A DNA stretch of 64,000 nt, from NCBI GenBank assembly GCA_013289795.1, contig JABCZH010000009.1, positions 140,240 through 204,239 on the forward strand. The letters run 5' to 3'. Positions 9,370 to 18,277 of this stretch are shown here, piece after piece. The notes under the pieces are model-generated. The model was not told where the DNA came from. It ran no database searches and worked only from the letters and a program-made list of their open reading frames with translations. A program made the position numbers and the translations under genes. The first letter of the stretch is position 1; every line of letters begins with the position of its first letter. This DNA is from Acidobacteriota bacterium (GTDB lineage Bacteria; Acidobacteriota; Terriglobia; Terriglobales; Acidobacteriaceae).

Positions 9370-11148
9370 ATGTCTAGGCGCTACAAGCTGTGGATTTTCA
9401 CGGCCTCGGCCCTGCTGTGCACTCAGGCGGTGGCATCACTGGTGCTGCCTAATGGCTTTGCCCTGGTTGCGCTAACTGACCTTAGCCAACTGTTGTTGCT
9501 GCTGTCAGGAACCGTTGCCTTGCTTCTGGCAACGCTGGCTAACCACGGTCGCGCCCGAATGTTCTGGGCAATGATGATGCTGGGTATAGCTTTCTGGTTC
9601 GCCTACCAGGGGCTGTGGTGTTACTTCGAATTGTTCCTGCGGACGGACGTCCCCACTCCTTTCGCCGGCGACGTAGTCATGTTCCTGCACCTGGTTCCGA
9701 TGACTGCAGCCCTGGCGATGCAGCCTCAGGTGGAACAAGACCATCGCACCACGCGCCTGGGATCGCTCGACTTTTCCATGCTGCTGATCTGGTGGCTGTA
9801 TCTGTATGTCGTCACCGTGATCCCCTGGCAGTATGTCTACCGGAACGAGACGCTCTACGAACACAATCTGAATGTCCTGTACCTGATCGAGAAGATAGTG
9901 CTCCTGGGCGGATTGGCCATGCTGTGGGTCCGCACCCGCCATTCCTGGAGGACCGTCTATGCCAGCTGGTTCGGCTGCACTTTGACCTACAGCCTAAGTT
10001 CCTATCTGGCGAACTGGGCCATCGAACGAGGGGCATATTTCTCCGGCAGCGTTTACGATGTGCCACTGGCGGCATCCATGGCATGGGTGACATGGATTGG
10101 ACTAGGGGCGCTCGAATCCGCGCCTCAACAAGAGCCGTCGGGCAACACCAACGGCCACGGAGTTTGGGTGGCGCGGGTAGGCATGATTACGGTTTCTTCG
10201 CTGCCCTTGTTCGCAGCCTGGTCGGTGTTCGACGTGAGCACTCCCCAACCTGTGCGCATGTTCCGACTGTTTGTCACGCTGGCCAGCATGCTGGTTTTGG
10301 GCACCATGGTGTTTTTGAAGCAGCACCTGCTGGATCGGGAATTGCTCCGCCTGTTGCAGGCCTCCCAGCGTTCTTTTGACGACCTCAGGCGGGTGCAAGC
10401 GCAACTCGTGCAGTCAGAAAAGCTGGCATCCCTGGGACAGCTGGTGGGAGGTGCGGCCCATGAATTAAACAATCCCCTAACGGCAATGCTGGGCTACTCG
10501 GAATTGCTGACTGCCACTACCCTGAACGGCGAACAGCGCTCCCTGGCGCAGAAAATCGAACACCAGATTCGCCGCACCCGGACGCTGGTCTCCAGCCTGC
10601 TGAGTTTTGCCAAGCAGGTCCCAGCCGAGAAGACCTCACTCGATGTCAACGCCATGGTGCTGACCGCGGTCAAGCTCTATCCCCCGCAACTGCGGACCGC
10701 AAGCGTTCAGGTACACACCCATCTCGCCAAAGATCTTCCCCGAGTCATGGGTGACTCGAACCAACTTTTGCAGGTATGCCTGCACATCACCAACAATGCT
10801 CTTCATGCCATGGCTGAGACCGGCGGATCGCTCACGGTAAGCACCCGAGCCAGCAATGGCACCGTGGTGATCGAGTTTGTGGACAATGGACCGGGCCTGC
10901 AGGAGCCGGACCGAGTATTTGATCCTTTTTATACGACGCGTCCGGTGGGACAGGGTGCAGGGTTGGGACTGAGCGTCTGCTACGGCATCATTCAGGAACA
11001 CCAGGGGACAATCCTCTGCCAGAACCGCCCCGAGGGTGGGGCCAAGTTCCGGATCGAACTGCCGGTCGCGCTACGCCGCGATTCATCACACAAAGGGCTC
11101 CCAGCATCGCCCTCACCGCCGCGGGCCAAGTCCGCTGGCATTTCTTAA
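9370..11148 (+). CDS. Membrane sensor histidine kinase (HisKA-HATPase)
   Basis: The 592-residue protein begins with about eight hydrophobic segments (residues 8-320) forming an integral membrane sensor. A short coiled linker precedes a HisKA domain with H364 in AAHELNNPLTAMLGYSELL. The HATPase domain shows FVDNGPGL and GAGLGLSVCYGI. This N-box/G-box layout is the NtrB/PAS-less type. No response regulator lies beside it; the divergent NarL pair is across a 181-base intergenic region. Its stop codon overlaps that of the convergent rlmN by four bases. Confidence 0.9.
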   Translation: MSRRYKLWIFTASALLCTQAVASLVLPNGFALVALTDLSQLLLLLSGTVALLLATLANHGRARMFWAMMMLGIAFWFAYQGLWCYFELFLRTDVPTPFAGDVVMFLHLVPMTAALAMQPQVEQDHRTTRLGSLDFSMLLIWWLYLYVVTVIPWQYVYRNETLYEHNLNVLYLIEKIVLLGGLAMLWVRTRHSWRTVYASWFGCTLTYSLSSYLANWAIERGAYFSGSVYDVPLAASMAWVTWIGLGALESAPQQEPSGNTNGHGVWVARVGMITVSSLPLFAAWSVFDVSTPQPVRMFRLFVTLASMLVLGTMVFLKQHLLDRELLRLLQASQRSFDDLRRVQAQLVQSEKLASLGQLVGGAAHELNNPLTAMLGYSELLTATTLNGEQRSLAQKIEHQIRRTRTLVSSLLSFAKQVPAEKTSLDVNAMVLTAVKLYPPQLRTASVQVHTHLAKDLPRVMGDSNQLLQVCLHITNNALHAMAETGGSLTVSTRASNGTVVIEFVDNGPGLQEPDRVFDPFYTTRPVGQGAGLGLSVCYGIIQEHQGTILCQNRPEGGAKFRIELPVALRRDSSHKGLPASPSPPRAKSAGIS

Positions 11149-12266
11149 GCAACCTCGGATTCGAGAGTGCGTTTCAACTGGCCACAAGCCGCGTAAATGT
11201 CGCGCCCGCGTGGGCGGCGGACAAACGCGGGAACACCGGCCGCTCTTAGGATCTCCTTAAATTCTGAAACGCGCGCATCTGCGGGAGTTTGAAATGCGAC
11301 TCCCGGCCCAGGATTAAATGCGATCAGGTTGATCTTGGCGCGCAAGCCGCGAACTAATTCCACGACTTCGCGGGCGTTCTGCGCACCGTCGTTGATTCCA
11401 TCCAGCAGAACATACTCGAAGGTGACCTTCTCCCGGTTTTTCAGTGGAAAAGCGCGGGCAGCAGCCATCAAGTGTTCGAGATTCCATTTGTGATTGATCG
11501 GCATCAGGCGAGTGCGCAACTCGTCATTCGATGCGTTGAGAGATATTGCCAGCTTCGGCCGGATCACCTCAGCGCCAAAATCGTAGATGCGGGGCACGAT
11601 CCCAGCCGTGGAAACCGTCATGCGTGATTCCGCGATGCCAACGCCTTCGACCAGGAGGCGCGCAGCCTTCATGAAATTGTCATAGTTCAAGAAAGGCTCG
11701 CCCATGCCCATGAACACGATGTTCACACGCGCCTGTGGCGGCGAAATTCGCTGATCGTTCAATACCGCACAAACCTGACCAACGATCTCTCCCGCGGTGA
11801 GGTTGCGCTTCAGACCGAGCAGCGCTGTCAGACAAAACTGGCAATCCACAGCGCACCCCGCCTGACTGGAAACGCAGATTGTGCTGCGGTCCCATGCGCG
11901 GCGAGTGTCATCGGCTTGATTTCCAGCTTCGCTGCCATCGCCAGCTTCGCCGTTGTCACCTTCGGGCATCCAGACCGTCTCTACGGTCTGGCCGTCGGCG
12001 AATTCCATCAGGTAGCGAATCGTGCCATCGCTGGAGGCAAACTTTCTTGCAACCACCGGCAAGCCCACGGCATGGCCGTCTTGGGATAGCCGAGCGCGGA
12101 ACTCCTGCGAGAGAGTAGAGATTTGCTCCAGGCCCTGAATTCTCTGGGCGTAGAGGGCCTCGAACAGTTGCCGGCCGCGGTAGGCGGGCTGGCCGGACTC
12201 CTCCGCCACTTGCGTAAGCTCTTGCAGCGTAAGGCCCAATAACGTGGTTTGTTTGAGTTCAGCCAT
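11145..12266 (-). CDS. rlmN: 23S rRNA (adenine-2503-C2)-methyltransferase RlmN
   Basis: Radical SAM methyltransferase that methylates A2503 of 23S rRNA, and in many bacteria also A37 of some tRNAs. From the ATG at 12266 it is about 373 residues, the usual length. The frame extends upstream to 12362 without homology. The cluster motif CxxxCxxC is at C138, C142 and C145 (SQAGCAVDCQFC). FMGMGEPFLNYD and the late cysteine in DIYAACGQL are also present. A Gly/Asp-rich segment of about 25 residues precedes the radical SAM motif (about 103-127) and looks like an added flexible loop. Confidence 0.93.
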   Translation of the reverse strand: MAELKQTTLLGLTLQELTQVAEESGQPAYRGRQLFEALYAQRIQGLEQISTLSQEFRARLSQDGHAVGLPVVARKFASSDGTIRYLMEFADGQTVETVWMPEGDNGEAGDGSEAGNQADDTRRAWDRSTICVSSQAGCAVDCQFCLTALLGLKRNLTAGEIVGQVCAVLNDQRISPPQARVNIVFMGMGEPFLNYDNFMKAARLLVEGVGIAESRMTVSTAGIVPRIYDFGAEVIRPKLAISLNASNDELRTRLMPINHKWNLEHLMAAARAFPLKNREKVTFEYVLLDGINDGAQNAREVVELVRGLRAKINLIAFNPGPGVAFQTPADARVSEFKEILRAAGVPAFVRRPRGRDIYAACGQLKRTLESEVA

Positions 12267-12459
12267 GCATCTAAAGGGTGTTCCCTTTTGATTGTAGAGG
12301 AGTCTAAGGGGAGAAAGACCGAGAAACCCGGCAATAGCATCGCAACCAGCTTCTAACACCATGATTCTAAGCGGTTAAGCCGTTTCCACTGGACGACGCG
12401 CCGGTGTGTAACAATTGATTGAGCTTTGTCCCCGATAAGCCCGTCGGGAAAAAGAACCT

Positions 12460-13737
12460 ATGGTCGAAGAAATCCGCAACATTCATCGCGAGGTACTACC
12501 CAACGGGCTGACCATCATCACTGAACAGATGCAGCACATCCGTTCAGTCTCGATTGGGATTTGGATCAAGAGCGGATCGCGCGATGAGGATCCGCAATGG
12601 AATGGCATCTCGCACTTCATCGAGCACATGGTGTTCAAAGGCACGAAGCACCGTTCGGCCGAGGACATTGCCCGCCAGGTCGACTCGATAGGCGGAGGCA
12701 TGGATGCCTTCACCGCCAAGGAGTGCATCTGCTTCAACGTCAAAGTGCTCGATGAGCACCTTCCCATTGCGCTGGACGTTCTCAGTGATTTGGTCCTGAA
12801 CCCGGTGTTTGCTCCCGAGGACATCGGCCGTGAGCGCGGCGTGATTCTGGAGGAGATCAAAATGGACGAGGACAGCCCCGACTATCTTGTCCATGAAATC
12901 TTCACCCAGAACTTCTGGAAAGACCATCCGCTGGGAAAGCCTATCCTAGGCACCAAGATGACGGTGAAGAAGTTCGAGCGCGACCCCATGCTGGACTTCT
13001 ATGCCCAGCGGTTCGCGCCCGGCAATGTGATCATCTGTGCCGCCGGCAATCTGAAGCACGAGCAGTTTGTGGAGTTGGTGGCGAAGCATTTCCAGCACAT
13101 GAAGCCAGTAAAGAACGGCTTTCATAGCCCGCAGCCAGAGATTGTGCCGCGCATCATCATGCGCAACAAGAAGTCACTGGAGCAGGTACAGATTTGCGTG
13201 GGCGTACCATCACATCCCATTGCCCACGAGAGGCGTCACGCTTCTTACATTTTGAACACCCTGCTGGGCGGAGGAATGAGTTCACGTTTGTTCCAGAATA
13301 TTCGTGAGCGGCAGGGACTGGCGTACGCCATCTACAGCGATCTGAGCCCTTATCGTGATACCGGATGCCTCTCGGTATACGCCGGCACTTCACGGGAGTC
13401 CGCTGCCAAGGTGGTGCAGTGCATTGTGTCCGAATTCCGTAAGTTGAAGTCGGAATCCGTGCCGGCAGAGGAACTGCGCCGCTCCAAGGACCAGTTGAAA
13501 GGCAGTCTGATGTTGTCGCTGGAATCCTCCACGGCGCGCATGTCGAACCTGGCCCGACAGGAGATGTACTTCGACCATTTCTACGGGATGGACGAACTAT
13601 TGGAGAAAATCGAAAGCGTCACCGCCGACGAACTGCAGGCCCTGGCCAACGAGTTCTTCCATACCGACTCCGTCGCCGTCACTGTGCTCGGAAACCTGAA
13701 TGGGTTGAAGCTGACCCGGGACCAACTGGCCTGCTGA
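12460..13737 (+). CDS. M16-family zinc metallopeptidase (processing-peptidase-like)
   Basis: The 425-residue protein has the inverted zinc motif HxxEH at H52, E55 and H56 (HFIEHMVFKGT). The distal glutamates follow in GVILEEIKMDED near 130. Two homologous M16 halves are visible, the second from about 180 to 420 (LNTLLGGGMSSRLFQNIRERQGLAY). Length and sequence match the bacterial PqqL/YmxG group related to mitochondrial processing peptidase. The physiological substrate is not known. No signal peptide is seen. Confidence 0.9.
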   Translation: MVEEIRNIHREVLPNGLTIITEQMQHIRSVSIGIWIKSGSRDEDPQWNGISHFIEHMVFKGTKHRSAEDIARQVDSIGGGMDAFTAKECICFNVKVLDEHLPIALDVLSDLVLNPVFAPEDIGRERGVILEEIKMDEDSPDYLVHEIFTQNFWKDHPLGKPILGTKMTVKKFERDPMLDFYAQRFAPGNVIICAAGNLKHEQFVELVAKHFQHMKPVKNGFHSPQPEIVPRIIMRNKKSLEQVQICVGVPSHPIAHERRHASYILNTLLGGGMSSRLFQNIRERQGLAYAIYSDLSPYRDTGCLSVYAGTSRESAAKVVQCIVSEFRKLKSESVPAEELRRSKDQLKGSLMLSLESSTARMSNLARQEMYFDHFYGMDELLEKIESVTADELQALANEFFHTDSVAVTVLGNLNGLKLTRDQLAC

Positions 13738-13740
13738 AAC

Positions 13741-13760
13741 CCCGGTTCACCCGAACCGGG
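13741..13760 (+). terminator. Hairpin after the M16 peptidase
   Basis: Eight-base arms CCCGGTTC and GAACCGGG at 13741-13748 and 13753-13760 with a four-base loop begin three bases after the stop codon. No clear T-tract follows, so it may be a weak or factor-assisted terminator. Confidence 0.5.
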
Positions 13761-13853
13761 TTAACCCCGCCCAGACGACCCAACCGACAGTAGCATTCCC
13801 GGGCGTTTCAAGGCATACTTTAGGACGATCAGGCCTGCCGGGAAGGTTTGCCT

Positions 13854-14666
13854 ATGCCCATTACCCTGAAAGACGACAGCAACCTCGAAGCGCAGAGCGC
13901 TCTGCCGGTGGTCAGGACCGACCTGAAGCAGCGGCGCCGCATGCTGCTGGCGATGGCAGTTCTGCTGATCGCAGTGGTGATCGTCTTCATCAAAGACCGC
14001 GAACTGTGGTTCTCATCCAACTCCGATTCGGACTCCAGCAATCAGAGCGTTCAGAACGCCACGCCAAGTCCACCAGGCCCGATTCCGTCCATTCCAGTTG
14101 CGGAGACCAGCGCGCCCCCCGCTGCTCCCGCCGCCACCAAGAAGCGGCCAACTCCGCGGGTCTCGTCGGCGCCAGACAAAACTCAAGCCGCTCCGATGAT
14201 CTCGGCTACGGACCGCGCCGTACTGCCCCCGCTGGAAGTTGAGGTAGTCGCTGGGAACCAACGTCAAACCCTGGCGGCTACGAACAGTTCGGTCAAAGTG
14301 GACATGCAACCCAGCACCGATGCGGGCACTGGCCAGGTCAGTGCATCGGCACCCGCTCCAGACGACAGCTCCGACGCGCACGTCAGCCTGTCCCCGAGTA
14401 CGACCGCGAGAGTTACGCACTCAGTGCAGCCGAATTATCCGCTGCTGGCCAAGCAAATGAAGGTTCAGGGCGCGGTGGTGCTCCAGGCGCTGATTGACAA
14501 GACCGGGCACATACAGGACTTGCACGTGGTCAGCGGACCCACCATTCTCGCCGCCGCCGCCCGCGAGGCGGTGAAGCAGTGGCACTTCAAACCGTACTTT
14601 CAAGCAGGTCAACCGGTGGAGACTGAGGCGCGCATCACGGTGAATTTCACGATCTCGACTTACTAG
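13854..14666 (+). CDS. Energy transducer TonB-like protein
   Basis: The ATG at 13854 is chosen over a TTG six bases earlier because GGAAGG lies seven bases upstream; the protein is 270 residues. A single N-terminal transmembrane helix (about 27-48, MLLAMAVLLIAVVIVFI) is followed by a long Pro/Ser/Ala-rich periplasmic linker. A C-terminal TonB domain follows at about 185-270 (VQPNYPLLAKQMKVQGAVVLQALIDKTG). TonB couples the inner-membrane proton gradient to outer-membrane receptors. A TonB-dependent receptor lies about 10 kb away. No ExbB/ExbD genes are adjacent. Confidence 0.88.
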   Translation: MPITLKDDSNLEAQSALPVVRTDLKQRRRMLLAMAVLLIAVVIVFIKDRELWFSSNSDSDSSNQSVQNATPSPPGPIPSIPVAETSAPPAAPAATKKRPTPRVSSAPDKTQAAPMISATDRAVLPPLEVEVVAGNQRQTLAATNSSVKVDMQPSTDAGTGQVSASAPAPDDSSDAHVSLSPSTTARVTHSVQPNYPLLAKQMKVQGAVVLQALIDKTGHIQDLHVVSGPTILAAAAREAVKQWHFKPYFQAGQPVETEARITVNFTISTY

Positions 14667-15257
14667 TAACCCCGCCGTTCAGGTCGGAAGTCCCCCCAAC
14701 CCCGCGCGTCGGAAAACTTGGCCCCAAAAATTAACGAGCGTCCCGACTCTTTCGAGTCACTGGACGCCCGGGCAGCCCTCCCCCAGAACTGCTCACTTAT
14801 GACCTTAAGTGCAGTGACACTTTTTGTGAATAGCCCGTCCGTGCCAGTATGACCCACGGTCGTGCTATGGGGCAGGGAAACAGCTCGGCTAGCTGCTATA
14901 ACACCGCCATTTTCCGCCAAGAGTGGGTCGCTGAGTGAAATCGCTGTTTACGACAGTTGAGAACTTCTGGTTCGTGGAAGCTCCCAGTTAACTTACGGTA
15001 TTTATTTGGCCGCCACCAATCTGTGCGGAGCGTCGGCGATTTGTGCCTTCACTTTTCGCAGGGTCTCGCGAGTCTCGCAGACCTCAGCTTGCAGACCTTT
15101 CATTGCGGCGCTCTTTAACCGTGGTAGAGTTGTTCACATCCCCCTGGAGCGGTGAGCGATTAAAGTAATTACGGTGGAAAACCTTTCAAAATCGTGGCGG
15201 GATTGTTTACGCCACTCCATCGCCGTTCGGATGGGCCCCAGGGGTGATGGTCCGATA
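14667..15257 (+). other. Gene-poor intergenic region
   Basis: About 590 bases with no convincing gene. An 85-codon minus-strand frame at 14663-14920 has no family resemblance. A small hairpin (AAGTG, loop, CACTT then TTT) near 14812-14830 and a direct repeat of GCAGACCT near 15080-15100 are the only structures noticed. A non-coding RNA is possible but unsupported. Confidence 0.4.
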
Positions 15258-15527
15258 ATGAGCGGTCATGACTCGCTGACGAAGCGACTCTGCCAGGTCT
15301 CACCATACGCTGGCCGCATCGAGCCGATCATCGATCTGATGCCGGAGATCATGGAGCGGAACGACCAACTCCGCCCTTTATGGACCGCGTGGCGACAAAA
15401 TGCGACGCCCGATCTGGCGCCGCGGCAATATTTCAGTCGGCGCGAAATTAAGGTGCTTTGCGATTTTATGGAGTACCTGTATTTCGCGAGCGATGCGTTT
15501 GCGCGCTCGGCCCGGAGTGGCCGGTGA
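15258..15527 (+). CDS. Small protein translationally coupled to the GMC oxidoreductase
   Basis: The start is uncertain. A GTG at 15174 gives 117 residues, and an ATG at 15258 preceded by AGGGGTGAT gives 89, which I favour. No signal peptide or membrane helix is seen. The C-terminal half (PRQYFSRREIKVLCDFMEYLYF) is predicted helical. It faintly recalls the small subunit 3 of gluconate 2-dehydrogenase-type complexes, but this is not a secure assignment. Its TGA overlaps the GTG start of the GMC oxidoreductase, so a partner or maturation role for that enzyme is the natural inference. Confidence 0.55.
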   Translation: MSGHDSLTKRLCQVSPYAGRIEPIIDLMPEIMERNDQLRPLWTAWRQNATPDLAPRQYFSRREIKVLCDFMEYLYFASDAFARSARSGR

Positions 15528-17155
15528 CGCTTCGCGCGAAGTTCTGCGTGATCGGTACGGGCGCCGGCGGAGGCATCCTTGCCTACCGTCTGGCAAAGGC
15601 GGGCGCCGATGTGCTGGTCATCAACTCAGGGCGTATTCCAGCGCAATCAGAATTTGAAAACGAGCTGAGCCCCGAACAAAAAGGCCATTTTGAAATAGGG
15701 CCTCATACCACTTTCCCAGTCAGGCCGGAAATTTCTATTGTTCATCCGCTCCTCGCGGACGCCGTTAGCCGGAGCTCCATAGAAGGTCCGCGGGAAGGGG
15801 GATTCCATCACTACCAAATTCACCACGTCAACGGATTGCAGAACCTCTGGAACGGAATCTGCCTGAGGTATTCAGAAGACGATTTTGCCAACCGTAATCC
15901 ATACAGTGAGGACTGCCGATGGCCGATTTCTCTAAGCGATCTTGCCCATCACTATTCTGAGGTCGAGCGGCTCGCGCTGGTGGTGGGTAAGCAAAACGGG
16001 TTGCGTCAATTTCCGGACGGATCTTTTCTCGCGCCGCGCAGCGCCAGACAAATTGACCGACTTTTCATCGACAGCAACGCCGGCTCGCTCGGCCCAGATC
16101 TTTTCTTTTTGGAGAACAGGAAATCGGTCGATCTGCGGCCGGATTCCACGCAGAAGTGCGTGGCCTGCGGCAATTGCGGGCGCGGGTGCCGTTCCGGCAG
16201 CGTCTACAAATTCTCCACGCATCTTCTGCCGGAGATAAGAACGCTGCGGAACTTTCGGCTGCTCGAACATACCAGGGCCATCAAAGTCGCCGCGGTCGAG
16301 TCTGACCGTGCGGAGGGATTCTCGATCTCCCATGTTGTGGCGATCGATGAACGCGCCGCGCAGATTATCGAGATTGAAGCGGACGTGGTCATCGTTTGTG
16401 CGGGGGCAATCGAATCGCCGCGACTGCTGCTGAACTCGTTCGCCGACGACCGGAGCAAAGCCGAGCAGGTGGGCGAGTTCTTGCAGGACAGCCCGCGTGC
16501 GGTCGTCGGTACCAGTTTCTTCCGATTGTGGTTCAGGCCGGCGAACGAAGACCGCGGTTATGGCGATCACATACTGCTGGGCGGCCAGATCAAGGATTCC
16601 CAAGGGAAACGCATTCCATTCGTGGGCCAATTCTGGTCGGATTTCATGAAGGCTCCGTATTATCTGGCCGAAATGCCCCGGTTGCCCCGATTTATGGTGG
16701 AAGCTATTTCGCGGCAAGTTTATAAGAGCACGGCGACGCTGGTGTTGTTCAGCCCGGCCGTTCCGCAGAGAAAGAACAAGGTCGCTTTGTCCGATCGGGT
16801 AGATCACTTCGGACAACGTCAGGCGCGTATTGATTACGAAACGTCAGAGATCGAGGCCGACCACAACCGGCGGCTCGCCACGCTGGGCCGACGAATGCTG
16901 AGGAAAGCCAGCGGTTACATCACGGATGACGTCGGGTCTCCTCCGGGATCAGGCATTCATTACGTGGGCACTTGCCGAATGGCGGCGGACCCGAGAGGCG
17001 GCGTGGTGGACAAGGACCTGAAGTATTTCAAGAGTAAGAACCTTTATGTCTGTGACGGCAGCGTGATACCGGTTCTCAGCGAGAAGCATCCCACGCTGAC
17101 GATCATGGTGCTCGCCGATCGTCTGGCGGAGCGCTTGATCAAGACCTACGTCTAA
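15524..17155 (+). CDS. GMC-family FAD oxidoreductase with a ferredoxin-like cysteine motif
   Basis: The GTG at 15524 forms a GTGA overlap with the upstream stop and has GGAG six bases before it, giving 543 residues; the frame runs upstream to 15458 without reason. An N-terminal FAD-binding motif GTGAGGG is near 11-17. A C-terminal GMC domain keeps the HY/C and NP-like regions (HYVGTCRMAADPRGG, SEKHPTLTIMVLADRLAE). Unusually, residues C212, C215, C218 and C222 form CxxCxxCxxxC, the pattern of a [4Fe-4S] ferredoxin site. It probably oxidises a sugar or alcohol. The aldo/keto reductase follows nine bases later. Confidence 0.85.
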   Translation: MTLRAKFCVIGTGAGGGILAYRLAKAGADVLVINSGRIPAQSEFENELSPEQKGHFEIGPHTTFPVRPEISIVHPLLADAVSRSSIEGPREGGFHHYQIHHVNGLQNLWNGICLRYSEDDFANRNPYSEDCRWPISLSDLAHHYSEVERLALVVGKQNGLRQFPDGSFLAPRSARQIDRLFIDSNAGSLGPDLFFLENRKSVDLRPDSTQKCVACGNCGRGCRSGSVYKFSTHLLPEIRTLRNFRLLEHTRAIKVAAVESDRAEGFSISHVVAIDERAAQIIEIEADVVIVCAGAIESPRLLLNSFADDRSKAEQVGEFLQDSPRAVVGTSFFRLWFRPANEDRGYGDHILLGGQIKDSQGKRIPFVGQFWSDFMKAPYYLAEMPRLPRFMVEAISRQVYKSTATLVLFSPAVPQRKNKVALSDRVDHFGQRQARIDYETSEIEADHNRRLATLGRRMLRKASGYITDDVGSPPGSGIHYVGTCRMAADPRGGVVDKDLKYFKSKNLYVCDGSVIPVLSEKHPTLTIMVLADRLAERLIKTYV

Positions 17156-17164
17156 CGCAGCGAC

Positions 17165-18079
17165 ATGAAATCCGAAATATCAAGAATCGTTCTCGGCACC
17201 GATTGGATGATTGCCGTGCCGAATCTCGCGTCCTGGAATGTCGCTCCGACAAAGCGCGCGGATGCCATCCTGAGCCGCGCCCTGGAAATGAGCATCAACT
17301 CGTTCGATACGGCCAGGATGTACTGGAGCGAAGGGGTGATCGGGCGCTTCGTCAGGAAACACTCGTTGGGGCGCAGCGCGTTTCGGATCATCTCGAAGGG
17401 CGGACACCCGAGCCTTTTCGGGAGAACGATGACGCGGAAAAAGCTGTTGCGGCAACTGGACAATTCGTTACGGGCGCTTGGCACCGAATACATCGACGTC
17501 TATCTGTTGCACTATGACGATCCGAGAATTCCCGCGCAGGCGATTGCCCAATGGAGCGTTGAACTCTTGAGATCGGGGAAGGTCCAGAATGTCGGATACT
17601 CCAACGTCTCTCTCGCCAGGCTGAAGGAGTTGCGGGCGTATTTGCGGGAAGCGAACGTCGTGCCGTGGGTGAGCAATGAGTTCAACGCGATCCCAGGCGA
17701 GGATGGGGCGCGGTGGAAGGGTGCGCAGAACATTTCCCGCGACGAAACGTATGTGGACTATCTTCGCGAAACCGGTATTCCTTTCCTGGCTTACTCACCG
17801 CTGGGGCGTGGGGGCCTAAAGAATTGCATGGACCGCCGCATGGCGGAACGCAAGCCGGAGGACGAGCGAAGGATAAGTCGTCTGATATCTCTCTCCGAGA
17901 AGTATGGGGTTTCGCTGCCGGTCATCGCGCTCAATTACGTATTGAAAACGGCGCCGAATTTTCACGCGGTCGTGGGGACGTCAAAATTAGATCACCTGAA
18001 TGAAGACATGCGCGCCCTGACACTCCAAATGAGCGACGACGACCGCGACTACTTGGCATTCCCTCCATGCTCTTGCTGA
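17165..18079 (+). CDS. Aldo/keto reductase
   Basis: The 304-residue TIM-barrel protein retains the AKR catalytic tetrad: D48 and Y53 (SFDTARMYW), K78 (ISKGG) and H116 (YLLHYDDP). The NAD(P)H-binding end shows YSPLGRGGL and later VVGTSKLDHL. The family reduces aldehydes and ketones with NADPH. Located nine bases after the GMC oxidoreductase stop, it is surely co-transcribed. The pair could interconvert hydroxyl and keto groups on one substrate, but that is inference. Confidence 0.9.
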   Translation: MKSEISRIVLGTDWMIAVPNLASWNVAPTKRADAILSRALEMSINSFDTARMYWSEGVIGRFVRKHSLGRSAFRIISKGGHPSLFGRTMTRKKLLRQLDNSLRALGTEYIDVYLLHYDDPRIPAQAIAQWSVELLRSGKVQNVGYSNVSLARLKELRAYLREANVVPWVSNEFNAIPGEDGARWKGAQNISRDETYVDYLRETGIPFLAYSPLGRGGLKNCMDRRMAERKPEDERRISRLISLSEKYGVSLPVIALNYVLKTAPNFHAVVGTSKLDHLNEDMRALTLQMSDDDRDYLAFPPCSC

Positions 18080-18084
18080 AGCGG

Positions 18085-18109
18085 CGAAGGACCGGTTACC
18101 GGTCCTTCG
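18085..18109 (+). terminator. Perfect 11-bp hairpin after the aldo/keto reductase
   Basis: Arms CGAAGGACCGG (18085-18095) and CCGGTCCTTCG (18099-18109) pair perfectly around a TTA loop, six bases after the stop codon. There is no downstream T-tract, but position and stability favour a terminator. Confidence 0.65.
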
Positions 18110-18246
18110 TCAACGAAACACTCAAGGTTGCTGGTTGGTGAATATCTATCCTCGCCATGGCACTCATTGAGGATCAATGAGTGATAACGCCTGATTACAC
18201 CAACTATGCCGTCTGCCTAAAGTGGGCCTTCGCGTGTTCTTTGAGA

Positions 18247-18252
18247 TATAAT
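18247..18252 (+). promoter_or_regulatory. Possible -10 element (TATAAT) before the FG-GAP gene
   Basis: A perfect TATAAT lies 26 bases upstream of the chosen ATG at 18278. No good -35 hexamer is seen at the usual spacing. Confidence 0.3.
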
Positions 18253-18277
18253 GTTTTGCGCTGCCTCACGAGGTTCT

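Noticed and set aside
14663..14920. 85-codon minus-strand frame in the gene-poor gap
   Set aside because: No ribosome site, no motif, unusual composition compared with neighbours.
15932..16816. 294-codon minus-strand open frame
   Set aside because: Antisense to the GMC oxidoreductase with no domain resemblance.
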